A stretch of DNA of 64,000 bases from Mycobacterium branderi (GTDB taxonomy: Bacteria; Actinomycetota; Actinomycetes; Mycobacteriales; Mycobacteriaceae). Made by a program: the position numbers and the translations under genes. Below are positions 17,526 to 26,220 of this stretch, in pieces. The notes beneath the pieces were generated by a model that was given only the letters and a program-made list of their open reading frames with translations, was not told where the DNA came from and did no database searches. Every line of letters starts with the position of its first letter. Within the stretch, counting starts at the first letter, position 1. The DNA lies in contig NZ_AP022606.1 of NCBI RefSeq assembly GCF_010728725.1, forward strand, positions 4,154,001 to 4,218,000, in the 5' to 3' direction.

Positions 17526-18618
17526 ATCCACCGCCGCATGGCAGGAGTTGCTGACGACGCTGGGCGGCCTGGATCGATCGTTTCTCGAGGGCGATCGTGC
17601 AGTCACCGACGACCGGCACATTGCCGACGGCTACCGCATGCTCGCGACCACATTGGGAGTGGCGTTCGACACCTATTTGTTCGCCGAGCCCAGCCGGCCG
17701 ATTTTCGTGGAGGTCAACACACCGTTCCGGCGGGACCGGCGCTGGGGAGGCGATAACACCGACGCCTACTACTGCATCTGCCCGATCGACCCCAAACGCC
17801 GCTACCGGATCAGCGGCAACAAGGGTGACAGCGTCTACTTTTCGCTGACCGCCTACAACGAACCGGCGCCCGGCGCATGGTCGGATCGGATCGTTGCGAT
17901 CGTGCGCGACGACGATCTCGACATCGACGCGGACGGTAACTTCTCGTTCGAGTTCGGACCGACGCCCGATGCGGCGGTGCTGATGACCCGCGACTACCAG
18001 GCCGACCCGCTGACCGGCCGCCCGGTGAGCTGGCGTATCGAGGCGCTCGACGAGCCCGACCCGATCCGGCACGGCGACGCCGAAACCGCTGCCGCCCTGC
18101 GGGCCAGTGCGGCGTGGCTGCGCACGATGTTCGCCATTGTGCCCCTTGCCGTCGGCGCACGGAACAACGACGCACACACGCTCGGACACGAAACCGCTTA
18201 CAGTGCAAACCAATTCGCCGACCCTTACCAGGTGCCCGATGCGAATTTCGGCTGGTCGGCACGTGATGCCTGTTACGCCTACGGCAGTTTCGAGCTGGCC
18301 GACGACGAGGCGCTCGTGATCACCCATCGGCCGCCCTCTTGCCGGTTCTGGAACCTTGTGGTGTGGAACCAGTTCATGGCCACGCACTGTGTCACCGACG
18401 CGCGCAGCTCGATCAACGGCCATGCCGCGGTCCCCAACGCCGACGGGTCCGTGACGATCGTGATCTCGCGCGGCATGACCGCGCACCCGAATTCGCTTAC
18501 CACGCTGGACTATCCGCGCGGAAACCTCGCGTTCCGCTGGTTTTTGGCCGACGCGGTGCCCGAGCGGCCGCAGGTGCGGCTGGTCAAGGCATCGGATGCG
18601 CCGACGGGTGTGGACTGA
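17515..18618 (+). CDS. DUF1214 domain protein
   Basis: This 367-residue protein carries the DUF1214 C-terminal beta domain (SCRFWNLVVWNQFM, then NADGSVTIVISRGM and NSLTTLDYPRGNLAFRWF). Its N-terminal part has GGDNTDAYYCICPIDPKRRYRISGNKGD, typical of the longer DUF1254/1214 relatives. ATG at 17515 follows a GAGAGG Shine-Dalgarno inside the TetR 3' end, so the two are translationally coupled. The function is unknown. Association with sulfotransferase genes suggests a shared lipid or sterol substrate (inference). Confidence 0.83.
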   Translation: MAYESTAAWQELLTTLGGLDRSFLEGDRAVTDDRHIADGYRMLATTLGVAFDTYLFAEPSRPIFVEVNTPFRRDRRWGGDNTDAYYCICPIDPKRRYRISGNKGDSVYFSLTAYNEPAPGAWSDRIVAIVRDDDLDIDADGNFSFEFGPTPDAAVLMTRDYQADPLTGRPVSWRIEALDEPDPIRHGDAETAAALRASAAWLRTMFAIVPLAVGARNNDAHTLGHETAYSANQFADPYQVPDANFGWSARDACYAYGSFELADDEALVITHRPPSCRFWNLVVWNQFMATHCVTDARSSINGHAAVPNADGSVTIVISRGMTAHPNSLTTLDYPRGNLAFRWFLADAVPERPQVRLVKASDAPTGVD

Positions 18619-18625
18619 GCCTCGT

Positions 18626-19063
18626 TTAGAGCTGGCTGGGCGCAGCGCAGGTGATTTGTGCTCGCGCTGCCCGCAGCACGCCATCCGCGGTTCGGCATGC
18701 GGGCGTGTCGAGGTGCAGCGGGTCGATGGGGAGTCCGGCGGCACGGCGCAGCACCAACACCGCGAGTGCAGTATCGGTTCGACACGGCACGATGAGCAGC
18801 GTCGCACTGCCGGCACTGCCGGTGATCGTCATGACATGCTGGCGCTTTGCTTCCCAGCCATAGGAGTCCAGCTTGGGTGGACCCTGTGACGCCGGCCAAT
18901 TGACGTTGATGCCGATGATCTCGCCCAGTCGGGTGCCCAGAAGCGCGATAAGTTCGGGCAGCTCTCGCGCGATGCCCGGTGTGCGCGGCCACCATGCCCC
19001 GTCGATGTCGTGGCCGAGCTGCAACGAGAGGGTCACGCGTACGGGGGTGCCACGAGGGCGCAT
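18626..19063 (-). CDS. DUF5994 family protein
   Basis: This 145-residue protein has the DUF5994 pattern: a first strand RVTLSLQLG, then DGAWWPRT, ARELPELIALLGTRLGEI, and a conserved NWPA. Two cysteines occur (VPCRTDTA, TPACRTADG). These small actinobacterial proteins have no known biochemical role; some are linked to stress-response regions. It faces the DUF1214 gene with 7 bp between stops and is probably monocistronic. Confidence 0.72.
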   Translation of the reverse strand: MRPRGTPVRVTLSLQLGHDIDGAWWPRTPGIARELPELIALLGTRLGEIIGINVNWPASQGPPKLDSYGWEAKRQHVMTITGSAGSATLLIVPCRTDTALAVLVLRRAAGLPIDPLHLDTPACRTADGVLRAARAQITCAAPSQL

Positions 19064-19098
19064 AACCCGACGCTACGCCACCCCGGCGCGGCCGTTCC

Positions 19099-19887
19099 TC
19101 ATGGGCCGAGGCTGACCGGGTCGCCGATGCGGATGGTGCCCTCCGCGAGCACCTCCAGATAAACGCCGGCGCAGGGCAGCGATTCCACCCGGTTTTCGGC
19201 CACCGGCGTGCGCAGCGCATGCGGGGCTCGAGGCAGCTTGCCGTGTTCGAGGGTGGGCACCGCGCACCGCGACGTGGGCTTCAAAACGTGCAGCCTGGTC
19301 TCCCCCACGGTCAATTCCTTACCGACCCAAGTGTTTTCGGCATAAGGCGGGTATCCGGGCGGCGTCTCGATCACCAGGTTGGGCCGGTACCGCAGCGCCT
19401 CGGTGCCGATGCGCTCGCAGGTGGCCGTCGTTATCGCATGCAGCGGCGCGAGATCGGTGAACGAGTCGCCCGGTGTGGCTTTGGCGATCTCGATGATGCG
19501 GGTATCGACCTCGGCATCCACGCCGAACTCGAGCACCTGCTCGGGGTCGGGCCGTTCGAGCGTGGCACCGTCGGGTCGCTTGCTCACCAAGTGGACCGGC
19601 CGACCGAGCAGCCGCGAGAGCAGGTTGTCGACCCCGGGTTCGTCGGCGGCGACGCTGCTTCCGTCGGGCACGCGGATGGGCACCCGGCCGCTGTCTGCGG
19701 TGGCGGAGAAGTGCAGGAGCTCACGCCACAGCCGCGGCTGTTTGGCGCTCGCCACCCGCCCGGTTGTGGCGTCCACCAGCGCCAGCCGCCGGTCCCCGGC
19801 GGCGCCGCCTTTGTCGACGAACAGCGTCGTCACCGTCTCGCCGAGCATCGACTTGACCGGGTAGCGCCACAGGCTCGCTACGCGCAT
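19099..19887 (-). CDS. MOSC domain protein
   Basis: This 262-residue protein has a MOSC N-terminal beta-barrel (VASLWRYPVKSMLGETV, residues 3-19) followed by a MOSC domain with the conserved RPNLVIE strand and the key cysteine in KPTSRCAVPTLEHG. MOSC proteins bind molybdenum cofactor, act as sulfur carriers, or reduce N-hydroxylated compounds (mARC/YcbX-like). The ATG at 19887 begins exactly at the barrel. The gene lies downstream of a methyltransferase on the same strand after a 16-bp gap, so it may be the last gene of that operon. Confidence 0.85.
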   Translation of the reverse strand: MRVASLWRYPVKSMLGETVTTLFVDKGGAAGDRRLALVDATTGRVASAKQPRLWRELLHFSATADSGRVPIRVPDGSSVAADEPGVDNLLSRLLGRPVHLVSKRPDGATLERPDPEQVLEFGVDAEVDTRIIEIAKATPGDSFTDLAPLHAITTATCERIGTEALRYRPNLVIETPPGYPPYAENTWVGKELTVGETRLHVLKPTSRCAVPTLEHGKLPRAPHALRTPVAENRVESLPCAGVYLEVLAEGTIRIGDPVSLGP

Positions 19888-19903
19888 TTGAATCAGTATG
19901 CGC

Positions 19904-20449
19904 TCACCTCCTCGCCAGCACCCAGGCCACGCCGTCGGCCTCGTCCGCGGCGATCAGCTCGAGTTCGGCGAACGCGGAGGTCAGCTCACCCGGCGCCGCC
20001 CGAAACGGGCCAGGCGTGCCACCGACCTCGCTGAGCGCGCTGATCGCGAGCAGCCCGTCTGGCGCCAGTCGCCGGATGATCACCCGGTCGAGGCGACGGT
20101 CCCGGAACCGGTGGCAGACGACGACGTCCGCCGCTGGACCGTCCGGCAGACCCTGATCAAGATCAACGACGTCGAACCGGCAGCGATCGCCGACGCCGCC
20201 TCGCCGGGCCAGATCCCGCGCGTGACGGATGGCAACCGGCGAGACGTCGAATCCGTGGACGTCCAAGCCGCGACGAGCGAGCCACACGGCGGCTAGCCCC
20301 TGCCCGCAGGCCAGGTCCAGAGCATGCCCGGCCGTCGGGAACAGATCCTCGAAGCCGGCGAACACCGAGGGCAGACCGACCGCAGCCAGCTGCGCCGGGC
20401 CGCTGCCGGTGTAGACCTCGTCCCAGCGAACACGATCTTTCTCGGTCAC
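19904..20449 (-). CDS. Class I SAM-dependent methyltransferase
   Basis: This 181-residue protein has a motif I HALDLACGQGLAAVWLARRG near residues 43-62, then GFDVSPVAIRHAR (acidic ribose ligand) and a strand with ADVVVCHRFRD. GTG at 20449 is chosen because it lies 4 bp after the SDR stop and starts just before the conserved RVRWDEVY helix; longer starts would run into the SDR gene. Substrate unknown: small thiopurine-, tellurite- or phospholipid-type methyltransferases have this shape. It sits between an SDR and a MOSC protein as a three-gene minus-strand run. Confidence 0.82.
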   Translation of the reverse strand: MTEKDRVRWDEVYTGSGPAQLAAVGLPSVFAGFEDLFPTAGHALDLACGQGLAAVWLARRGLDVHGFDVSPVAIRHARDLARRGGVGDRCRFDVVDLDQGLPDGPAADVVVCHRFRDRRLDRVIIRRLAPDGLLAISALSEVGGTPGPFRAAPGELTSAFAELELIAADEADGVAWVLARR

Positions 20450-20453
20450 TCGA

Positions 20454-21344
20454 CTACACCGATAGTCTTGTGCCCGTTTCTTTTTCGGCGAAAGCCACCA
20501 CGCGCGCGGCGGCGTCGTAGTCACACGCGACCGCCGAACGCCCGGCGAGCACTGGTCCCCCACGCAGGCCGAACCTGCCGCTGACGCCGACATAGCTGCC
20601 CGGCGGTATCGGCTCGCTGATGCAATACAACGTGGGCGCCGCCCCTTCGTCGATGTCGTTGGCCACCCGGTCGGCCACGAACCGGACCGCCCTGTGCGCC
20701 AGCGACATCAGCGGCGAGTCGCCGACGTGCGACAGGTTCGAGGCCACCCAACCCGGATGGGTGAGCTGCGTGACGACCGGCGAACCGGCCGCCCGCAGCC
20801 TGCGGTCGAGCTCCAGCCCCCACAGCATCACCGCGAGCTTCGAGGCGGCGTAGGCACCCATCGTCGTCCACTTGTGGTAGCGCAGCTGTAGGTCGTCGAG
20901 CCGCAGTCTCGCCGACCGATGTGCGTCCGAGCCGACGTTGATGATCTGCGAGCGCACTTGGGGCAGCAGCAGATTGGTCAACGCGAACGGCCCCAGCAGG
21001 TTGGTGGCCAGCGTCATCTCGAAACCGTCGACGGTCTCGGTGCGGCGCTGCGTCAGCGTACCGGCGTTGTTGATCAGGATGTCGACCTCGCCGTCGATCA
21101 GCTGGGGGAAGGCGCGCACCGACGCCAAGTCGGCCAGATCGAGCTTGACAACCGAGGTCGAGCCGCCGATCTCGCTCGCGCGCTGCTGGCCGAGCTGGGT
21201 GTTGCGCACCGCCAGGATCACGTGCGCGCCCGCTTTGGTCAGCGCACGCGCCGTGCCCAGCCCGACGCCGTTGGTTGCTCCCGTCACGACGACGCGCCGG
21301 CCGGTCAGGTCGCCGAGCCGGTTCGGTGTCCACGGTGATGTCAC
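20454..21344 (-). CDS. Short-chain dehydrogenase/reductase
   Basis: This 296-residue protein has the TGATNGVG cofactor motif near residue 21, NNAG near 92, and the active-site YAASK near 164. It resembles the retinol-dehydrogenase-like SDRs of mycobacteria (Rv0068/Rv0439c type). GTG at 21344 begins the usual N-terminal extension. It is the first gene of a minus-strand run with the methyltransferase and MOSC genes and is divergent from a SnoaL-like gene. Likely NADP(H)-dependent; the substrate cannot be read. Confidence 0.88.
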   Translation of the reverse strand: MTSPWTPNRLGDLTGRRVVVTGATNGVGLGTARALTKAGAHVILAVRNTQLGQQRASEIGGSTSVVKLDLADLASVRAFPQLIDGEVDILINNAGTLTQRRTETVDGFEMTLATNLLGPFALTNLLLPQVRSQIINVGSDAHRSARLRLDDLQLRYHKWTTMGAYAASKLAVMLWGLELDRRLRAAGSPVVTQLTHPGWVASNLSHVGDSPLMSLAHRAVRFVADRVANDIDEGAAPTLYCISEPIPPGSYVGVSGRFGLRGGPVLAGRSAVACDYDAAARVVAFAEKETGTRLSV

Positions 21345-21428
21345 GACCAGTACACTAACCGCTCGAAGTGCGAAGACCGCACGTCGGCCCAGTTCACGGA
21401 AAGCGGAGTCCGGTCAAGGTGATTCGCC

Positions 21429-21872
21429 GTGAGTGACAGCGCAATAGAGATCACCAACCTGATCTACCGCTATGCCGAACTGATGGACGCCGGCGATTTG
21501 GACGCGGTCGCCGGGCTGTTCGAGCACGGCCGTGTCTGTGGTGTGGAGGACGGCCCGCCCGAGACGGTGTTCGCCGGGTCCGCCGCCGTCCGTCGAATGT
21601 ACGAGATGGCCATCCACATCCACGGGGACGGCACTCCGAAAACCAGACACCACACCAGTAATGTGCAGCTCTACATCGACGAGGCCGCCGGTACCGCGCG
21701 CAGCACGTCCTATTACTGCGTCACCCAGGCCACGCCGGAATTGCCGTTACAGGTCATAGTGACCGGGCACTACAAGGACACGTTTCACCGGCTGAACGGC
21801 GCCTGGTGGTTCGACACCCGGACGATGTTCGTCGACCAGGTCGGCGACGTCAGCCACCACCTGAAGTTCTGA
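21429..21872 (+). CDS. SnoaL-like (NTF2-fold) protein
   Basis: This 147-residue protein has the SnoaL_4 pattern: EITNLIYRYAELMDAGDLDAV and AGLF in the first helices, a G-x-x-A-V-R-R segment, the HHTSNVQLYIDEAA strand, and the closing WWFDTRTMFVDQVGD. GTG at 21429 is the only start that keeps the first helix. It converges on the AMP-ligase gene with 3 bp between stops. It may be a dehydratase, isomerase or binding protein; nothing identifies a substrate. Confidence 0.8.
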   Translation: MSDSAIEITNLIYRYAELMDAGDLDAVAGLFEHGRVCGVEDGPPETVFAGSAAVRRMYEMAIHIHGDGTPKTRHHTSNVQLYIDEAAGTARSTSYYCVTQATPELPLQVIVTGHYKDTFHRLNGAWWFDTRTMFVDQVGDVSHHLKF

Positions 21873-21875
21873 TCG

Positions 21876-23429
21876 TCAACTACGGTCGCGGAGCTGGGCT
21901 TTGGCGATTTTCCCGCCGGACGATCGGGGCAGTTCGTCGACCACGACAAGCCGTTCGGGCAGCAGTTCCTTGGAAACGCCCAGCGCCAGCAGATGCTCGA
22001 CGAGCTGGGGCAGTTCGATAGTGCTGGCGCCAGCGAGTTCGGCGTAGACACAGACCTTTTCGCCGAACACCGGGTCGGGCATCGCCACCGCCGCCGCGAC
22101 CGCGATCGCGGGGTGGGTCATCACGGCGTCTTCGACCTGGCTGGCGCTGATGTTCTTGCCGCCCCGCAGGATGAAATCGGATGTCCGCCCGGTAACGCGC
22201 AAATAGCCGTCGCCGTCAATCTCGCAGATGTCGCCCATCCGCATCCACCCGTCGCGGGTGAACAGCTTGTCGTGGTCGGTGCCGTCGAGGTAGCCGAGGC
22301 TCGTGGCCGGTCCGCGGCACGCTGGCTGGCCACGCCCCGTCGCAGTAACGTCCCGATCGCCGTCGAAAAGCCGGACCGACATCTCCGGCACAATGCGACC
22401 GGCGGTGCGGAGCCGGCGCTCCCGCGAGTCGTCCATCGTGGTCGCACTGAGCAGCCCGGTCTCGTTCGAGCCGTAGAACTGCAGAATCGTCGCGCCGGTG
22501 AGCTCCTCGAACTCAGCCGCCGGCCGATACGGCAACGCCTCGCCGCCGGTGAAAACGACGCGCAGTGAGCTCAAGTCGTAGTCCCGGCAGGCGCGGTCGG
22601 CCATCAGCATCGTCAATTGTGTACTGACACAGCACAATACGGTTACCTTGTGGCGGGCGATCGCCTCGCACGCCGCCGTGGTGGTGAACCGCTGCATTGT
22701 CACCGCGGTGGCGCCGAGGTGAATCGGAGTCGTGTGGCTGGTCCAGATCCCGAAGCCGAACGGCGTGGGTATGACGGGCAGGAAGACGTCTCTCGATGTC
22801 AATCGCCCGTTGGCGACGGCCTTCTGATGGAAGTAATGCCACCGGTTCTGGGTGTGCACCACGCATTTGGGCGATCCGGTGGTTCCCGACGTCGAGTTGA
22901 TCAGGAAGACGTCGTCGGGGCCGAGTTGGCGTGTCGGTATTCCGGGCATCGCGTGGGTGTTCAGGCACAACGTCTCATCCAACATGTGCGTGGTGATGGC
23001 CGCCACGGCTCCGCGCTGTCGATCGGTGATCAGGAGCCTGGGCTGTGTGCTGTGCAGAATCGCTGCGACTTCGCGGCGACCGGCCCGCGCGCCGATGCCG
23101 ACCACGACCGCGCCGCAGCGTTCGATGGCCACGAACAGCACATGGATGGCAGCCGAGTCCGCGTGCCACACCGCGACCCGATCGCCGCGCGCAACGCCGA
23201 CGCCGGCCAGCTGTTGAGCTAAAGCGGTTGCTGCAGAGTCGAATTCACTCCAGGTCAGAGACATTGCTGGGTGGTCGATGTAGGCGGGACCGTCGGGTGA
23301 TTTTGCGGCGTTACGCCGGACCGCGTCGGACAGCGTCGAGTCGCTCCACCAACCCGCGGCGCGATACCGGGCCGACTCCTCCGCGGTGAATGCCGGCGAA
23401 CCCGCGATATCCAGCCGAGCTCGCGTCAT
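21876..23429 (-). CDS. Acyl-/aryl-AMP ligase (AMP-dependent synthetase)
   Basis: This 517-residue protein is an adenylate-forming enzyme: phosphate loop INSTSGTTGSPKCVVHT near residue 180, A5-type QFYGSNETGLLSA near 322, and A8/A10 motifs GRTSDFILRGGKNISASQVE and SGGKIAKAQL with the catalytic Lys. It activates a carboxylic acid to the adenylate and probably loads CoA in the cytoplasm. The length fits cyclohexanecarboxylate- or fatty-acid-type ligases. The gene is alone on its strand. Substrate class is uncertain. Confidence 0.87.
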   Translation of the reverse strand: MTRARLDIAGSPAFTAEESARYRAAGWWSDSTLSDAVRRNAAKSPDGPAYIDHPAMSLTWSEFDSAATALAQQLAGVGVARGDRVAVWHADSAAIHVLFVAIERCGAVVVGIGARAGRREVAAILHSTQPRLLITDRQRGAVAAITTHMLDETLCLNTHAMPGIPTRQLGPDDVFLINSTSGTTGSPKCVVHTQNRWHYFHQKAVANGRLTSRDVFLPVIPTPFGFGIWTSHTTPIHLGATAVTMQRFTTTAACEAIARHKVTVLCCVSTQLTMLMADRACRDYDLSSLRVVFTGGEALPYRPAAEFEELTGATILQFYGSNETGLLSATTMDDSRERRLRTAGRIVPEMSVRLFDGDRDVTATGRGQPACRGPATSLGYLDGTDHDKLFTRDGWMRMGDICEIDGDGYLRVTGRTSDFILRGGKNISASQVEDAVMTHPAIAVAAAVAMPDPVFGEKVCVYAELAGASTIELPQLVEHLLALGVSKELLPERLVVVDELPRSSGGKIAKAQLRDRS

Positions 23430-23489
23430 GAAAGCACCGTAACGTCAGGACGACGCGAAAACGGCAGCGCCAATGCTTACTCTTCTTCA

Positions 23490-23885
23490 ATGCACGCGAA
23501 GAAAACTGCCATCGCCACAGCGGCGATGCTGCTCGCGGGTTGCGGCGGGTCGGGCCATCCGGTGGCCACCGTGACGTCCACGGTGCAACCGGTCACCAAG
23601 ACGGTGACTGTCACCGTCCCGCCGCCGGCGACTCCGCTGCCCAAAACGACCATGGACACCGACGGCACCTACCGGGTCGGCACCGACATCGAGTTGGGCA
23701 CCTACCGCACCGGTGGTCGGAGCGCGGAGGGAGAATCGGATTGCTATTGGGCCAGGCTGCACAGCCTCAATCCGACCGACATCATCGATAACAACATCGG
23801 CAACGGTCCGCAGCAGGTCGCGATTCAGCCGGGCGATGCGGCGTTCCTGACGCATAGCTGCCAGCGCTGGGAGAAGACCCACTAA
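23490..23885 (+). CDS. Lipoprotein with a DGTYRVGTDI..GTY domain
   Basis: This 131-residue protein has a type II signal peptide: MHAKK, a short hydrophobic core and the lipobox LLAGC, so Cys18 should be lipidated. A Thr/Val/Pro-rich linker is followed by the compact domain DGTYRVGTDIELGTYRTGG with two Cys (SDCYWARL, SHSCQRWE) that could form a disulfide. This domain recurs in exported actinobacterial proteins; its role is unknown. It is the first of three plus-strand exported or membrane proteins. Confidence 0.82.
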   Translation: MHAKKTAIATAAMLLAGCGGSGHPVATVTSTVQPVTKTVTVTVPPPATPLPKTTMDTDGTYRVGTDIELGTYRTGGRSAEGESDCYWARLHSLNPTDIIDNNIGNGPQQVAIQPGDAAFLTHSCQRWEKTH

Positions 23886-23936
23886 CCATCTGGCAAGACG
23901 TCCGTCAACTGCGTCGCGCTGCTTTACGCTCGGATC

Positions 23937-24692
23937 ATGCGCGATCGGGACGCGATCGACGCCGAGCTGCGGCGCCTGGCAGCAGCGCGCCGGTCAACCC
24001 GCGAGCACGGTCGCGCGCCGTCCACGCGTGAGTTCGATGCGCTTCTCGACGAGCGCCTGGGACATCCCCCCGAGGCGCCCGAAACCGAGACGGTTGCAGC
24101 GACTGTGGTCAGGCCTTCCCGACGTAAGGGTGTGCGGCTCCGCTTCGGCCTCTTGGCGGCGTTGCCGCTGTCGTTGGTAGCGGTCGTCGCAGCGGTGGTG
24201 GCGATGTACACGTTCCACAGCCCGCCACCCACAGCACAGCCGCCTGCCGAAGCACCGCCTGCCGAATCGCCGCCGTCGGCAGCACGACCCAACCCGGCTC
24301 CTCCGACTGCGCAGCCTCCGCCGGTCGACATGGTCGACAAGGCGTTCATCGACGCGTTGAGGCAGGAGCAGGTGCCGATTCCCAGCCGCGACTACGTGAC
24401 CAGCCATGGACATGCGGCCTGCGACTTCCTCGCAAAGCAACAGAATTTCGCAGACGCCGTGCATTTCGTTCAGGAATCGTCGGTATGGGACGCCAATCAA
24501 AGCGCCTACGTCACGGCGGGAGCCATCGTCTCCTACTGCCCGCAGTATCTATCGACGACGTCGGGCGACCTGCGGCAGGCATCCCAGACGCCTCTGCCCG
24601 ATCTGCCCAACATTCAGGGTGACCTCGAAGGGATCGAAGGCGTTCTGCGGGGCATCCGAGACGATCTGCAGGGCATCACGGGTCAGCAGTAG
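23937..24692 (+). CDS. DUF732 protein with one membrane span
   Basis: This 251-residue protein has a charged cytoplasmic N-terminus of about 70 residues and one span (FGLLAALPLSLVAVVAAVVAM, about 75-96). A Pro/Ala linker follows, then a DUF732 domain (FIDALRQEQVPIPSRDYVTS to IVSYCPQY) with two conserved cysteines. The C-terminus is a leucine/isoleucine helix with repeats DLxGIExVLRGIRDDLQGI. DUF732 domains occur widely in mycobacterial exported proteins with no settled function. The following exported gene starts 35 bp later. Confidence 0.78.
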   Translation: MRDRDAIDAELRRLAAARRSTREHGRAPSTREFDALLDERLGHPPEAPETETVAATVVRPSRRKGVRLRFGLLAALPLSLVAVVAAVVAMYTFHSPPPTAQPPAEAPPAESPPSAARPNPAPPTAQPPPVDMVDKAFIDALRQEQVPIPSRDYVTSHGHAACDFLAKQQNFADAVHFVQESSVWDANQSAYVTAGAIVSYCPQYLSTTSGDLRQASQTPLPDLPNIQGDLEGIEGVLRGIRDDLQGITGQQ

Positions 24693-24727
24693 CCCCACTC
24701 GGCGTCGGGCTGACATGATTGACGGAG

Positions 24728-25972
24728 ATGAAAGCACTCGGGATCGCGGCGGCAATCGCGATCGCTCTTGCGCCGCTGCCGGCGGTCGCCGCCACCACAC
24801 CCGGTGTGGCACACGCGGCTCCTTGCACCGGCGCCGGGTCGAACCCCACCTTCTGCGACGAATGCCTGTCCTGGGTGGCCGAATATCACCTTCGGTCGTC
24901 ACGGTCGTGCTACGAAGAAGGGCCGCCACCGCGTCCGGCCCAGGCGCCGTCGAGCGCCGTGCCGGTGCAGATTCCGCCGGCTCCGCCGGTGCCTGTTGTG
25001 CCGCAACCGCCGCCGCCGAGGATGACGCAGGTTGTTCCGGCGCCGCCGAGCCCGGTTCACGGACCGCAGATCAATCCGCTGCCGCCGGGCGCGTCGCGCA
25101 GCGCCCCGCTGGTGGCGCCGCCGAAGAAACTGGATGCGCCAACGCAGGCAGTCGAGGCTGCCAAGGCCGCCCCGGCGACCCGGGTGAATCCCGCTGTGGA
25201 CAAGATGCTGCAGGTGGTGGATTTCAACCACCAGGTGCAGACCGTGGTCGACGCGCACAACGGCAACGTCGACGTCATCGAGGCCGACAGCCAGTCGCTG
25301 CCGCGGCCCCGGCATTGGGACTACATCGACTACGACGGCTACCACCGGCCGATGCTGTACAACCCGCTCAACGAGGCGATGACATTCCGCTACTTCTACA
25401 ACGGCGCCTACCGGGAGGCGTACGTGCCGGCCGGTGGGCGGATAGTGCTCGATGCGGCCGCCGCCGGCCTCTTCCCGTTCACGGCGGTCGGCGACAGCCA
25501 TGTTGCGGCGGGCAGCTTCCGCGGCGGGGCCTGGATACCGCCGGAGGGTTGGGACGGCCCGCCGCCGCCGGACTACACCCCGCCGCCCGCTCCGGAGGTG
25601 TACCGGGACGTGGTGGCCGAGATCCCCGCCGGCGACAAGGCCGTGTCCGTCGGGCAAGTGCAGCTGGTGGGCCACGACGACAGCCAACCCGCCGGCAGCC
25701 GGGACACCTTCCTGCTCGACGACTCGACCCTGGCGTGGGGTCAGATCAACGATCCCGGCAGCAGCTCGCAGATCAAGGTAACCAAGACGCAGTCGCTGCC
25801 CGGCGTCGGGCCGACGGACAACGGCAGCTACCTGGTGGCGCTGGCCGCCCTGGACGAACCGAACCAATCGAGCGGAGCCTGGTGGCCCGCGGCGCTGGGT
25901 TATGGGGCGCTGGCGCTAGTAGTAGTCCTTGTCGCCTGGGGGCTCAGTCGTGGCCACCGAGAAGAGACTTGA
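24728..25972 (+). CDS. Exported proline-rich protein with C-terminal anchor
   Basis: This 414-residue protein begins with a clear signal peptide (MKALGIAAAIAIALAPLPAVA). A Cys-rich patch follows (CTGAGSNPTFCDECLSW, then SCYEEG), then about 100 residues of Pro/Ala linker. A globular region begins around 155 (VDKMLQVVDFNHQVQTVVDAHNG) and contains YFYNGAYREAYVPAGGRIVL. A C-terminal span (WWPAALGYGALALVVVLVAW) with a short basic tail anchors it. The ATG at 24728 is chosen for the signal peptide, and GGAG lies directly upstream. The globular part recalls mycobacterial secreted proteins but I cannot name a family. Confidence 0.75.
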   Translation: MKALGIAAAIAIALAPLPAVAATTPGVAHAAPCTGAGSNPTFCDECLSWVAEYHLRSSRSCYEEGPPPRPAQAPSSAVPVQIPPAPPVPVVPQPPPPRMTQVVPAPPSPVHGPQINPLPPGASRSAPLVAPPKKLDAPTQAVEAAKAAPATRVNPAVDKMLQVVDFNHQVQTVVDAHNGNVDVIEADSQSLPRPRHWDYIDYDGYHRPMLYNPLNEAMTFRYFYNGAYREAYVPAGGRIVLDAAAAGLFPFTAVGDSHVAAGSFRGGAWIPPEGWDGPPPPDYTPPPAPEVYRDVVAEIPAGDKAVSVGQVQLVGHDDSQPAGSRDTFLLDDSTLAWGQINDPGSSSQIKVTKTQSLPGVGPTDNGSYLVALAALDEPNQSSGAWWPAALGYGALALVVVLVAWGLSRGHREET

Positions 25973-25984
25973 CCGTCGTACTTC

Positions 25985-26010
25985 GGTCGGGCTGAAGGGA
26001 TTTGAACCTG
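25985..26010 (-). repeat. Degenerate copy of tRNA-Pro 3' end (old att site)
   Basis: These 26 bases match the 3' end of the tRNA-Pro gene at 31,087 with two mismatches in the acceptor/T-arm junction. The match stops after the T-arm. It marks the left boundary of the distal part of the tRNA-Pro island and is best read as a decayed attachment-site copy from an earlier integration. Confidence 0.7.
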
Positions 26011-26148
26011 TTTCTCCAGGTCGCTGCCGATTATTGTGCTGGCGCCGTCATGCGGGAAGTTCGTGAACACGCCGATTGTTCAGCATCGCGCATGATGTGT
26101 GGTCCTAGCGCGGCGCCCAGCGGTTGCCACAACCCGATACGCTTGTCC

Positions 26149-26167
26149 GTACAGTTCCCGTACAATT
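26149..26167 (+). promoter_or_regulatory. Direct repeat GTACARTT upstream of toxin-antitoxin genes
   Basis: Two 8-mers, GTACAGTT (26149-26156) and GTACAATT (26160-26167), are 11 bp apart, one helical turn. TACAAT at 26161-26166 is a good -10 hexamer. The spacing is suited to a ribbon-helix-helix antitoxin, so this is the likely autoregulatory operator/promoter. Confidence 0.5.
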
Positions 26168-26220
26168 GTTTTTGTCGTGTGTGCAAGCAGGGGATTGAAG
26201 AAAGACAAAGGAGGTGCGCG

